From the NCBI RefSeq assembly GCF_005870085.1, contig NZ_SZNM01000023.1, forward strand, positions 1 to 57,320: a stretch of DNA of 57,320 nt, read 5' to 3'. This DNA is from Aquibacillus sediminis. Lineage in GTDB: Bacteria; Bacillota; Bacilli; Bacillales; Amphibacillaceae. Under the pieces are notes generated by a model. It ran no database searches. It saw only the letters and a list, made by a program, of their open reading frames with translations, and was not told where the DNA came from. Both the position numbers and the translations under genes were made by a program. Positions 19,844 through 27,684 of the stretch are shown here, one piece after another (within the stretch, counting starts at the first letter, position 1; each line of letters begins with the position of its first letter).

Positions 19844-19880
19844 CGAAAAACGAAGGAGTGTGGCATCATCCACACTCCTT
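19844..19880 (-). terminator. Terminator after the small spore protein gene
   Basis: Minus strand AAGGAGTGTGG/CCACACTCCTT (perfect 11 bp) followed by CGTTTTT. Confidence 0.88.
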
Positions 19881-19887
19881 AATCACC

Positions 19888-20067
19888 TTATTTCAATTTG
19901 TTTCGTATTTCTGAAATATCTGTATCAGAAAATGCTTGGGTGTTATGCCCACCAGTTGTTTTGGCAATATAATTTTTTGCTTCATTATAAGACATGCCTG
20001 ATTGAGCATTTTTTCTTTTTACTTCATTAATATTTGTTCCGCTTGTTGTGAAAGACTTGTCATTCAT
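19888..20067 (-). CDS. Small acid-soluble spore protein, gamma-type-like
   Basis: A 59-aa polar peptide without cysteine, rich in Asn, Lys, Ser and Thr. ATG 20067 follows GGGAGG; TTG 20073 is rejected. Two related T/D-x-x-E-(V/I)-(K/R) segments (SGTNINEVKRKNAQSG and SDTDISEIRNKLK) separated by an Ala/Lys-rich middle (YNEAKNYIAKTTGGHNTQA) resemble the repeats of gamma-type SASPs, which serve as an amino-acid reserve in spores. Upstream on the minus strand, GAATT and CGTATTA about 19 bases apart could be a sigma-G promoter. A different small spore protein family is possible. Confidence 0.65.
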   Translation of the reverse strand: MNDKSFTTSGTNINEVKRKNAQSGMSYNEAKNYIAKTTGGHNTQAFSDTDISEIRNKLK

Positions 20068-20231
20068 AGCCAAACCTCCCTGTGCATAGTTTAATCTAAT
20101 ACGTTCCTATTATCCGTTAATAAATTCGGATAGAGATAAAGGAACAGGATCTAAGCCTTATTAGATTTGATTTTCAATTGTTTGTGCTATATTATGGGTA
20201 GAATATTTCACTCCGTTTGGGGGCGTACTAA

Positions 20232-21674
20232 ATGGTGCTTGTACCGTATATTATGGGTTTTATTTTATTTTTTAACATTTTGTTGGCCCTGGCGATTGTG
20301 TTTTTAGAACGAAAAGATGCCTCAGCAACTTGGGCATGGTTAATGGTATTGCTATTTATACCTGTTGTTGGATTTATTTTGTACTTAATTTTTGGCAGAA
20401 GATTAAGTAATAAAAAATTATTTACTTGGGATACAAAAAGCCGGTTAGGTGTGAAACAAGCAGTTAACCAGCAGATGAAAGCTTTGGAGGAAGGAACATT
20501 TGAATTTAAGGATGCCCAATTACTCCCTTATAAAGATTTGTTTTATCTCCATTTGCGTAATGATGATGCAATTTTCACCCAAGACAATCAGGTAGAAATT
20601 TTTACAGATGGTCAAGAGAAGTTTAATGCATTGATTGCTGATATCCAACAGGCGAAAGACCATATTCATTTACTGTATTACATCATTCGAAGTGACCAGC
20701 TAGGAGAGCGAATTGCCAATGCTTTAATACAAAAGGCAAAGGAAGGCGTACAAGTTCGAATATTATATGATGACATGGGGTCGCGGCGTTTAAGTCGAAA
20801 GTTTATTCGTAAAATAAGAGATGCCGGTGGAGAGGTAGAAGCATTTTTCCCACCACTGATTCCCAAGGTCAATCTAAAAATTAATCATCGAAATCACAGA
20901 AAATTGGCAATTATTGATGGGAAAATCGGCTATATCGGTGGCTTTAATATGGGGGATGAATATTTAGGTTTTAATAAACGGTTTGGTTATTGGCGTGATA
21001 CCCATTTGAAAGTGATTGGGGAAGCGGTTAAAAACATGCAAACACGGTTTATTTTGGATTGGAACCAAGCATCACGGAATGATATTTTTTATGATAATCG
21101 TTATTATACGACAGAACCAGTAGGAGACGTCGGTATTCAAATTGTCTCCAGTGGTCCTGATTCAGAATGGGAACAAATTAAAAATGGTTATATTAAAATG
21201 ATTTTAAATGCGAAAGAATATGTTTATATCCAAACCCCCTATTTTATCCCTGATGATAGCTTGGGTGATGCATTGAAAATTGCTGCCTTATCTGGTGTTG
21301 ACGTACGGATGATGATTCCAAGTAAACCGGATCATCCGTTTGTTTATTGGGCAACATTGTCGAATATTGGTGAGTTATTAAAGGCTGGTGCCAAGGTTTA
21401 TATTTATCAAAATGGATTTCTCCATGCGAAAACGATTGTTGTTGATGGAAAAATTGCTTCGGTAGGGACAGCAAATATTGACGTTCGTAGTTTTAGATTA
21501 AACTTTGAAGTGAATGCTTTCTTATATAATCAACAGATCGCACAGGAGTTAACAGAAGCGTTTAACAATGATATTGAATTATCTTCTGAATTAACAGAGG
21601 ATCTATATATGAAGCGGTCGAAATGGGTTCGGTTTAAAGAATCGATCTCACGTCTTATTTCACCAATTTTGTAG
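20232..21674 (+). CDS. cls: Cardiolipin synthase
   Basis: Membrane phospholipase-D-superfamily enzyme of 480 aa that condenses two phosphatidylglycerols to cardiolipin and glycerol. Two N-terminal helices (about 3-22, 33-53, with the ERKDASATWAWLM signature between) anchor it. HKD motif 1 is at His222 (HRKLAIIDGKIGYIGGFN) and motif 2 at His398 (LHAKTIVVDGKIASVGTAN). Start ATG 20232 with GGGGGCG upstream. The thioesterase start is 27 bases past the stop, so the two are likely co-transcribed. Cardiolipin enrichment is common in salt-adapted bacilli. Confidence 0.95.
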   Translation: MVLVPYIMGFILFFNILLALAIVFLERKDASATWAWLMVLLFIPVVGFILYLIFGRRLSNKKLFTWDTKSRLGVKQAVNQQMKALEEGTFEFKDAQLLPYKDLFYLHLRNDDAIFTQDNQVEIFTDGQEKFNALIADIQQAKDHIHLLYYIIRSDQLGERIANALIQKAKEGVQVRILYDDMGSRRLSRKFIRKIRDAGGEVEAFFPPLIPKVNLKINHRNHRKLAIIDGKIGYIGGFNMGDEYLGFNKRFGYWRDTHLKVIGEAVKNMQTRFILDWNQASRNDIFYDNRYYTTEPVGDVGIQIVSSGPDSEWEQIKNGYIKMILNAKEYVYIQTPYFIPDDSLGDALKIAALSGVDVRMMIPSKPDHPFVYWATLSNIGELLKAGAKVYIYQNGFLHAKTIVVDGKIASVGTANIDVRSFRLNFEVNAFLYNQQIAQELTEAFNNDIELSSELTEDLYMKRSKWVRFKESISRLISPIL

Positions 21675-21701
21675 GTGGAGGGAAAGGAGGTCTGTTTACA
21701 T

Positions 21702-22244
21702 ATGGATGCAAAACCTTGTATCGCATCTTTAGCAGTAAAAAATTCGAATGTACTACCACCAGATACTAATAATCATGGAACATTATTTGGTGGAAAATTA
21801 ATGGCATACATTGATGATATTGCAGCGATTGCCGCCAAGCGACATGCGCGCAAAAATGTTGTCACAGCTTCAACTGACTCTGTTGACTTTCTTTATCCGA
21901 TTAAAGAAGGCGACTCGATTTGTCTTGAAGCGATCGTCACATGGACGCACAATACGTCGATGGAGGTTTTTGTTAAAGCTATTACAGAAGACTTGCTAAC
22001 AGGAGAACGCAAAGTGTGTACAACTGCATTTATCACGATGGTAGCATTGGACGAAAATCACAAACCAACGGCAGTTCCTGGCGTCTATCCCGAGACCGAA
22101 GAGGAAAAATGGCTCCATCAAGAAGCGGCCAATCGTGCAGCCTATCGAAAAGGGCGACGAAAGAAATCAAAAGAAATGGCCAATACGTTTGGTACTGCTT
22201 TTCCATGGAATGAACAGTCGCGATTTGGCTCTAATCACGAATAG
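21702..22244 (+). CDS. Acyl-CoA thioesterase, hotdog fold (YkhA-like)
   Basis: Cytosolic 180-aa hydrolase of acyl-CoA thioesters. ATG 21702 follows GGAAAGGAGGT; the longer GTG frame begins right at the cls stop and is rejected. The hotdog domain spans about 10-135: NNHGTLFGGKLMAYIDDIA (catalytic Asp region on the long helix), STDSVDFLYPIKEGD, WTHNTSMEVFVKA, and TTAFITMVALDE. The tail (140-180) is basic. Probably second gene of a cls operon, linking fatty-acyl turnover to phospholipid synthesis. Confidence 0.9.
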   Translation: MDAKPCIASLAVKNSNVLPPDTNNHGTLFGGKLMAYIDDIAAIAAKRHARKNVVTASTDSVDFLYPIKEGDSICLEAIVTWTHNTSMEVFVKAITEDLLTGERKVCTTAFITMVALDENHKPTAVPGVYPETEEEKWLHQEAANRAAYRKGRRKKSKEMANTFGTAFPWNEQSRFGSNHE

Positions 22245-22254
22245 GTTTCTAAAG

Positions 22255-22287
22255 AAGCCACTTCTCACTGGAGGGGTGGCTTTTTTA
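22255..22287 (+). terminator. Terminator after the thioesterase gene
   Basis: AAGCCAC (22255-22261)/GTGGCTT (22276-22282) followed by TTTTT. Confidence 0.85.
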
Positions 22288-22302
22288 GATGATTAAATTA
22301 GA

Positions 22303-22612
22303 GAGATACGCGCAAGTCCTGAGCAGTTACGCGCAACTTTGAGCTAGATACGCGCAAGTCCCGGAAACTTACGCGCAACTCGGCAATAGATACGCGCAAG
22401 TCCCGGAAACTTACGCGCAACTCGGCAATAGATACGCGCAAGTCCCGGAAACTTACGCGCAACTCGGCAATAGATACGCGCAAGTCCCGAAAACTTACGC
22501 GCAACTCGGCAATAGATACGCGCAAGTCCGGAGAAGTTACGCGCAACCCGGCAATAGATACGCGCAAGTCCCAAAAACTTACGCGCAACCCACCAATAAT
22601 TACGCGAATCCG
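22303..22612 (+). repeat. 42-bp tandem repeat made of 21-bp halves with TACGCGCA
   Basis: Seven 42-bp units, each made of two 21-bp halves: GATACGCGCAAGTCCCGGAAA and CTTACGCGCAACTCGGCAATA (given here in two separate pieces of the repeat). TACGCGCA therefore recurs about 14 times at 21-bp spacing, two helical turns. GC-rich against its surroundings. Minus-strand frames through it (LRVSIAELRVSF-type repeats) lack start signals and are not called. It lies between a terminator and the yfmR promoter region. Confidence 0.9.
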
Positions 22613-22741
22613 TGCTCACTGCCCACACTCTTCTAATCAATAACATACCACTAACGGAAACTATTGTTTTCAACTCGCACCACAATTCGATATACTATTT
22701 AAGTAAAGGATCATGTGCATGATGGAAAGGTGAAAAAAATT

Positions 22742-24634
22742 ATGAGCTTATTAGCTGTTGAGAATGTATCAAAATCATACGGAGATAAAACATTGTTTCA
22801 GTCTGTTTCTTTTACCATTTCCGAGCGGGATCGAATTGGCCTGATCGGTGTCAATGGGACAGGGAAATCAACCTTGTTAAAAGTGATTGCTGGGTTAGAT
22901 TCCAAAGAAACGGGAACAATCAAGCATGCCAACCAGTTTCGGTTGGAATATTTAAGTCAGGAACCAGAACTTGATCATGATTTAACCGTGTTAGAACAAA
23001 TTTATTATGGGGATTCGACAATCATGCAAGTGATGCGATCCTATGAACAAGTGTTAATGCAATTGGAAGAAAGTCCGCAAGATGTAAGTTTACAAGATAA
23101 ATTACTGCAAGCACAACAAAAGATGGATGAACACGATGCATGGGATGCCAATACAACGGCGAAAACAATCTTAACTAAGCTCGGTGTGACCGACTTTAAT
23201 AAAAAAGCAGCACACCTGTCAGGTGGACAGAAGAAAAGGGTTGCAATAGCGAGCGCGCTAATTCAACCTGCTGATTTACTTATTTTAGATGAGCCGACTA
23301 ACCACTTGGATAATCAGACGATTGAATGGTTAGAAGGGTACTTACCAAACTATAAAGGTGCACTTATATTGGTGACGCACGATCGTTATTTTCTAAATCG
23401 AATTACCAATCAAATTTATGAACTTGATAAAGGGAATTTGTACCAATATGAAGGAAATTACGAAACATTTTTGGAGAAAAAAGCGGAACGAGAAGAACTA
23501 GAATTACAAAATGAACAAAAACATAAAAACACTTTACGTCGTGAATTAGAGTGGTTAAAGCGTGGTGCTAAAGCTCGATCGACTAAACAAAAAGCACGCA
23601 AACAACGTGTCGAAGAAATGAAAGAGACTACGTTTGATACGACCAAACAAAATTTGGATTTTCAAGTTGGATCGACCCGACTAGGTAAAAAGGTCATTGA
23701 AATGGAAGGGATTAGTAAATCTTACGGGAAAGCAACCTTGTTGAAAGATTTTAGTGCCTTGATTAAACCTGGCGATCGAATTGGTATTATTGGGCCAAAT
23801 GGTAGTGGAAAGACAACACTATTAAATATAATGGCGCAAAAAACTACGCCAGACCAGGGTACGATTGAAATAGGACCAACTGTAAAAATTGGTTACTATA
23901 CCCAAGATCATTCGGAAATGGATGAAAACTTGCGGGTAGTCGAATATATACGTGATGTGGCCGAAGTCGTTCATACAATTGATGGGGACGTGATTACGGC
24001 AGAACAAATGCTTGAACGGTTTCTATTCCCACGTTCCCAACAGTGGACCTATATTCGTAAACTATCTGGTGGCGAACGACGGAGATTGTATTTATTACGT
24101 GTCTTAATGAAAGAACCGAATGTCCTATTTTTAGATGAGCCCACCAATGACTTGGATACGCAAACATTAGGGGTGTTGGAAGATTACTTAGATCAATTTC
24201 CAGGTGTCGTAATCACTGTCTCGCACGACCGTTACTTTTTAGATCGTGTCGTTGACCAGTTGATTGCGTTTGAACAGCAAGGTGTAACAAGCAATTTTTA
24301 TGGGAATTATACGGAATATTTGGATCAACAAAAACAACTAGAAAAGCAAGCAGAGCCAAAAGCGAAAAAAGAAAAGCAAGCGAGACCAGCCAAGAAGAAG
24401 CGTAAATTATCCTATCGTGAACAACAGGAATGGAACGGGATTGAAGACCGGATCACAGCACTTGAGGAAAAGGTAGAATCGATCGAAGCAGAAATTGCGG
24501 AAGCTGGTAGTGACCTTGAGAAAGTGCAACAACTGTATCAAGCACAAGAGGAAGCGGAACAAGAACTCGAGCAACAGATGGAACGATGGACGGAATTATC
24601 GCTGTTAATTGAAGAGCTAGAAAACAATAACTAA
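22742..24634 (+). CDS. yfmR: ABC-F ATPase, YfmR/Uup type
   Basis: A 630-aa soluble ATPase with two ABC domains and no membrane part; ABC-F proteins act on the ribosome E site. YfmR of B. subtilis relieves stalling at difficult sequences in parallel with EF-P. ATG 22742 follows GGAAAGGTG. ABC1: Walker A GVNGTGKST, LSGGQKKR, DEPTNHLD. The linker arm (about 245-310) is strongly basic (RRELEWLKRGAKARSTKQKARKQR in part). ABC2: GPNGSGKTT, LSGGERRR, DEPTNDLD. A C-terminal coiled coil (about 540-630, lysine-rich hinge PAKKKRKLSYREQQEW) is typical of Uup/YfmR. Separate transcript. Confidence 0.9.
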   Translation: MSLLAVENVSKSYGDKTLFQSVSFTISERDRIGLIGVNGTGKSTLLKVIAGLDSKETGTIKHANQFRLEYLSQEPELDHDLTVLEQIYYGDSTIMQVMRSYEQVLMQLEESPQDVSLQDKLLQAQQKMDEHDAWDANTTAKTILTKLGVTDFNKKAAHLSGGQKKRVAIASALIQPADLLILDEPTNHLDNQTIEWLEGYLPNYKGALILVTHDRYFLNRITNQIYELDKGNLYQYEGNYETFLEKKAEREELELQNEQKHKNTLRRELEWLKRGAKARSTKQKARKQRVEEMKETTFDTTKQNLDFQVGSTRLGKKVIEMEGISKSYGKATLLKDFSALIKPGDRIGIIGPNGSGKTTLLNIMAQKTTPDQGTIEIGPTVKIGYYTQDHSEMDENLRVVEYIRDVAEVVHTIDGDVITAEQMLERFLFPRSQQWTYIRKLSGGERRRLYLLRVLMKEPNVLFLDEPTNDLDTQTLGVLEDYLDQFPGVVITVSHDRYFLDRVVDQLIAFEQQGVTSNFYGNYTEYLDQQKQLEKQAEPKAKKEKQARPAKKKRKLSYREQQEWNGIEDRITALEEKVESIEAEIAEAGSDLEKVQQLYQAQEEAEQELEQQMERWTELSLLIEELENNN

Positions 24635-24753
24635 TGTGGGTTGTTGGAAAACGACAAAAAGCGACAGAATAGGCAGTCTTTTGGTAAAATAGAAATGTAT
24701 GGAATAGTGAAAGAATAGAAATGCTATGGAAAGATAGAGATGGAGGTTTAAGT

Positions 24754-25998
24754 ATGGTTGAAACAAATATGTTAGAAAAATATGCAGAGTTAGCGCTGCG
24801 CACAGGTGTGAACCTTCAAAAAGGTCAAGCGCTTGTTGTCAATTCATCGATTGAAGGGGTTGACTTTACACGAATCGTCGTAAGAAAAGCATATGAATTA
24901 GGTGCGAAAAATGTTCATGTCAATTGGAGCGATGACGAACTAACGTTATTAAAATATGAAAATGCACCAGAAGAAGTGTTAACAAACATTCCGCAATGGC
25001 AAGTGGATAAACAATTATCTTTTGCAAAAGATGGTGCAGCATTGTTATCGATCCGTTCTACCAACCCTGATTTACTAAAAGACATTGATGCAGAACGTGT
25101 TGCCAAAGCATCCAAAGCTGGTGCAGAGGCGATGAAAGAATTTAGAACGTATACGATGAATGACCGTATTCCATGGTCGATTATCTCGATTCCAACAGGA
25201 GATTGGGCACAAAAGATTTTCCCTGAAAAGTCTAAAGAAGATGCGATTGAAAGCTTGTGGGAACAAATTTTCACGATTGTGCGTGTCGATCAAGAAGATC
25301 CTGTTAAGGCTTGGGATGAGCACAATACGTTATTACGTAAAGCACGCGAATTTTTAAACAAAAAGAAATTCCAAAAGTTAGTATTCAAAGCACCTGGTAC
25401 CGATATTGAATTTGAACTACCACAAGGACACATTTGGAAAGGCGGTTCTGCAAAAGTTGCTGGCACCGACTTAGACTTTAATCCAAACATGCCGACAGAA
25501 GAAGTGTTCACCATGCCACATAAATATGGCGTAAACGGTACAGTTGCAAGTACAAAACCATTAAACTACGGTGGGAATGTGATTGATAACTTTAGCTTAA
25601 CTTTCAAAGACGGTAAAGTGGTGGATTTCGAAGCAGAACAAGGATACGATACCTTGAAACACTTGTTAGATACCGATGAAGGGGCAAAACGTTTAGGAGA
25701 ATTGGCACTTGTACCACATGAATCACCAATTTCACAATCAGGGTTAATTTTCTATAATACGTTGTTTGATGAAAATGCGTCCTGCCATATTGCGTTAGGG
25801 AAAGCATACCCAACCAACATGGAAGGCGGCTCTGACATGAATGATAAGGAGCTTGATGAGCACGGTGTCAATGATAGTTTGACTCACGTTGACTTTATGA
25901 TTGGTTCAGCAGACTTGGATATTGATGGTGTCACTGCTGATGGTGAAACAGAAGCAGTATTCCGTAAAGGAAGCTGGGCGCTGGATTTTGATGCGTAA
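24754..25998 (+). CDS. M29-family aminopeptidase (AmpS-like), paralogue 1
   Basis: Metal-dependent leucyl-type aminopeptidase of 414 aa, cytosolic. ATG 24754 is preceded by TGGAGGTTTAAGT; the longer start is rejected. Family motifs: LQKGQALVVNSSIEG near 22; HIWKGGSAKV and PTEEVFTMPHKYGVNGTVAS (about 230-270); then the metal-binding C-terminal part NASCHIALGKAYP (about 347) and HGVNDSLTHVDFMIGS (about 378). A second gene of exactly the same length lies at 44082-45326 and is similar along its whole length. It follows yfmR with a 119-base gap and has its own terminator. Confidence 0.92.
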   Translation: MVETNMLEKYAELALRTGVNLQKGQALVVNSSIEGVDFTRIVVRKAYELGAKNVHVNWSDDELTLLKYENAPEEVLTNIPQWQVDKQLSFAKDGAALLSIRSTNPDLLKDIDAERVAKASKAGAEAMKEFRTYTMNDRIPWSIISIPTGDWAQKIFPEKSKEDAIESLWEQIFTIVRVDQEDPVKAWDEHNTLLRKAREFLNKKKFQKLVFKAPGTDIEFELPQGHIWKGGSAKVAGTDLDFNPNMPTEEVFTMPHKYGVNGTVASTKPLNYGGNVIDNFSLTFKDGKVVDFEAEQGYDTLKHLLDTDEGAKRLGELALVPHESPISQSGLIFYNTLFDENASCHIALGKAYPTNMEGGSDMNDKELDEHGVNDSLTHVDFMIGSADLDIDGVTADGETEAVFRKGSWALDFDA

Positions 25999-26013
25999 AT
26001 AATGAGATAGCCA

Positions 26014-26051
26014 AACAGCAACTTCTAATTATGTGGAGTTGCTGTTTTTTT
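26014..26051 (+). terminator. Terminator after aminopeptidase 1
   Basis: AACAGCAACT (26014-26023)/AGTTGCTGTT (26037-26046) followed by TTTTTTT. Confidence 0.9.
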
Positions 26052-26224
26052 GTGGGTTGAGTTTACGGTTGCTGGTTAGTTGCGGATATATCCCCTAAAC
26101 TTACTGATTTCAAGCCCAAAAGCGGATTCTTCCTGTTGTAATGGCAATACTGTTGTGAACAAAAATTGCCTGATTAGAATGTTTGACCAATGATTCGATC
26201 ATCCTAAAAGCAGGAGGGATGATA

Positions 26225-27448
26225 TTGGTTTTTCGAATCATCGTATTATTACTATTCCTTAGTTTTCAATTTACAACAATGGTTAGTGCAACTTCTTCAT
26301 TAACAGCAGCTTTTACCCGAGATCACCAGCTGTGGGTGAAAAACGGTGAGACAGAAATACAACTTACTGAGGACAAATATGTCTATTCTCCCAAATGGTC
26401 CTATGATGGTCGATTTATTGCTTATCTGAGTGGGGATGAGCTAGGAGAAAAAGCGGATTTATTCATTTATGATACAAAGGAAAAAGAAAACTACCAGCCA
26501 TATGTAAGTGTAGAGACGACCAACTTCAAATGGTCCCCAGTTAAAAATCAACTAGCATATAATATGAACGGGGTACTTAATATTACAAAAATGGAGGAGG
26601 GGCGTCCATATGGCTTTGAAAATGTTGCGTTAGGTGTAAGTGATTTTGAATGGTTTCCAAACGGAAGGGAATTTATTGTTTCTTCTCGAGCCAGTTTACG
26701 GCCTACAGGGTGGGGGCCAGTTCCGCTTTACCGGGTCCCGATTGATGCGAATCTTTCGGAACAGCAAGTGAAGCCCTTGTTTACCCTTCAAACAGACCAA
26801 GATTTGTTTGCCGTTTCGGCAAGTGACTTTAAGTGGAGCTCTGATGGAAAGTGGGTTAGCTTTTTAGCCACTCCGACAGCTTCTTTGTCAAATGACAGTA
26901 ATACTTTATGTGTGTTGTCGTCAGAAGGAGAAGATTTTCAAGTAATAGGGAACATGCTTTGGTATCAAGATTGGATAAAATGGGCACCGTCGGCTAACAA
27001 ACTAGCCTATATTTCTGGAGAAGGAAGATTTTTTGTTGAGAACAAAACGACCACAATTGCAGACATACCAACTTCTAAGAAGCAAAAAGAATACACACCT
27101 AAAGGGTATGTCGATCTTGATTTGGAATGGTTTTCCCCCGATCACGTGATTGTTGCGCGTGCCAAAGAGAACAGGGAGTGGGATGAAGGCCCTGTCCCAA
27201 CTATGTTCACAGAACTGTATGAGATTAACATCAAAACGAAACAACAAAAACAAGTAACCTTTCCACCAAAAAATCATTTTGATCTGGATCCGCAAGTTGT
27301 TGATTCTACTATTACTTGGTTTCGTCAGCATGAAGATCGCAACAAAGGAGAGGTATGGCTCAAGGAAGGGGTAAGTGGTCAAGAAAGGTTATGGATTAAA
27401 AATGTTGATGCAGCTCCAACTTTTTTTACTAAGAGTGGTAATCCTTGA
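26225..27448 (+). CDS. Exported beta-propeller protein (TolB/PD40-like)
   Basis: A 407-aa protein with a clear signal peptide (VFRIIVLLLFLSFQF...MVSATS) and no lipobox. The most likely start is TTG 26225, six bases after AGGAGGG; ATG 26219 is only one base from it. The mature part carries repeated W-S-x-D-G blades of the PD40/WD40-like type: SPKWSYDGRFIAYLSGD, FEWFPNGREFIVSS, FKWSSDGKWVSFLAT, and weaker WAPSANKLAYISG and LEWFSPDHVIVARA. Such propellers bind proteins or polymers outside the membrane; no catalytic domain is attached. Function unknown. Monocistronic, convergent with recQ. Confidence 0.75.
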   Translation: MVFRIIVLLLFLSFQFTTMVSATSSLTAAFTRDHQLWVKNGETEIQLTEDKYVYSPKWSYDGRFIAYLSGDELGEKADLFIYDTKEKENYQPYVSVETTNFKWSPVKNQLAYNMNGVLNITKMEEGRPYGFENVALGVSDFEWFPNGREFIVSSRASLRPTGWGPVPLYRVPIDANLSEQQVKPLFTLQTDQDLFAVSASDFKWSSDGKWVSFLATPTASLSNDSNTLCVLSSEGEDFQVIGNMLWYQDWIKWAPSANKLAYISGEGRFFVENKTTTIADIPTSKKQKEYTPKGYVDLDLEWFSPDHVIVARAKENREWDEGPVPTMFTELYEINIKTKQQKQVTFPPKNHFDLDPQVVDSTITWFRQHEDRNKGEVWLKEGVSGQERLWIKNVDAAPTFFTKSGNP

Positions 27449-27464
27449 GCAATGTCACGCGGCG

Positions 27465-27580
27465 GATTCGCTAGCCAGATGAGTTTGAGACATCGGGAGA
27501 GGCGTTGTCATGGTAGATTCATAAGCAGCCAGATGAGTTTGAAACAATCGAGAAGACCTGCGTACCTTGGAGTTTCAGTC
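27465..27580 (+). repeat. Short imperfect direct duplication (51-54 bp)
   Basis: GCCAGATGAGTTTGAGACAT (from about 27474) recurs as GCCAGATGAGTTTGAAACAA (from about 27528), inside two units that both start GATTC (27465, 27516); a weaker third copy follows. The rest of this 235-bp convergent gap holds only the recQ terminator. Confidence 0.5.
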
Positions 27581-27604
27581 AGCTGCGAGTTTATGATGTT
27601 TCAT

Positions 27605-27653
27605 AAATAAAAAATGACTCATCCATTCTTAAATAAGCGAACGGACGAATCAT
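27605..27653 (-). terminator. Terminator after recQ
   Basis: Minus strand ATGATTCGTCC/GGATGAGTCAT (11 pairs, two G-U) followed by TTTTTTATTT. Confidence 0.75.
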
Positions 27654-27684
27654 TTTCAATTAGGTAAGCATAAGCGTGAGGGCA

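Noticed and set aside
22298-22685. LRVSIAELRVSF-type repeat proteins on the minus strand
   Set aside because: By-product of the 42-bp repeat; two frames overlap and no ribosome site is present.
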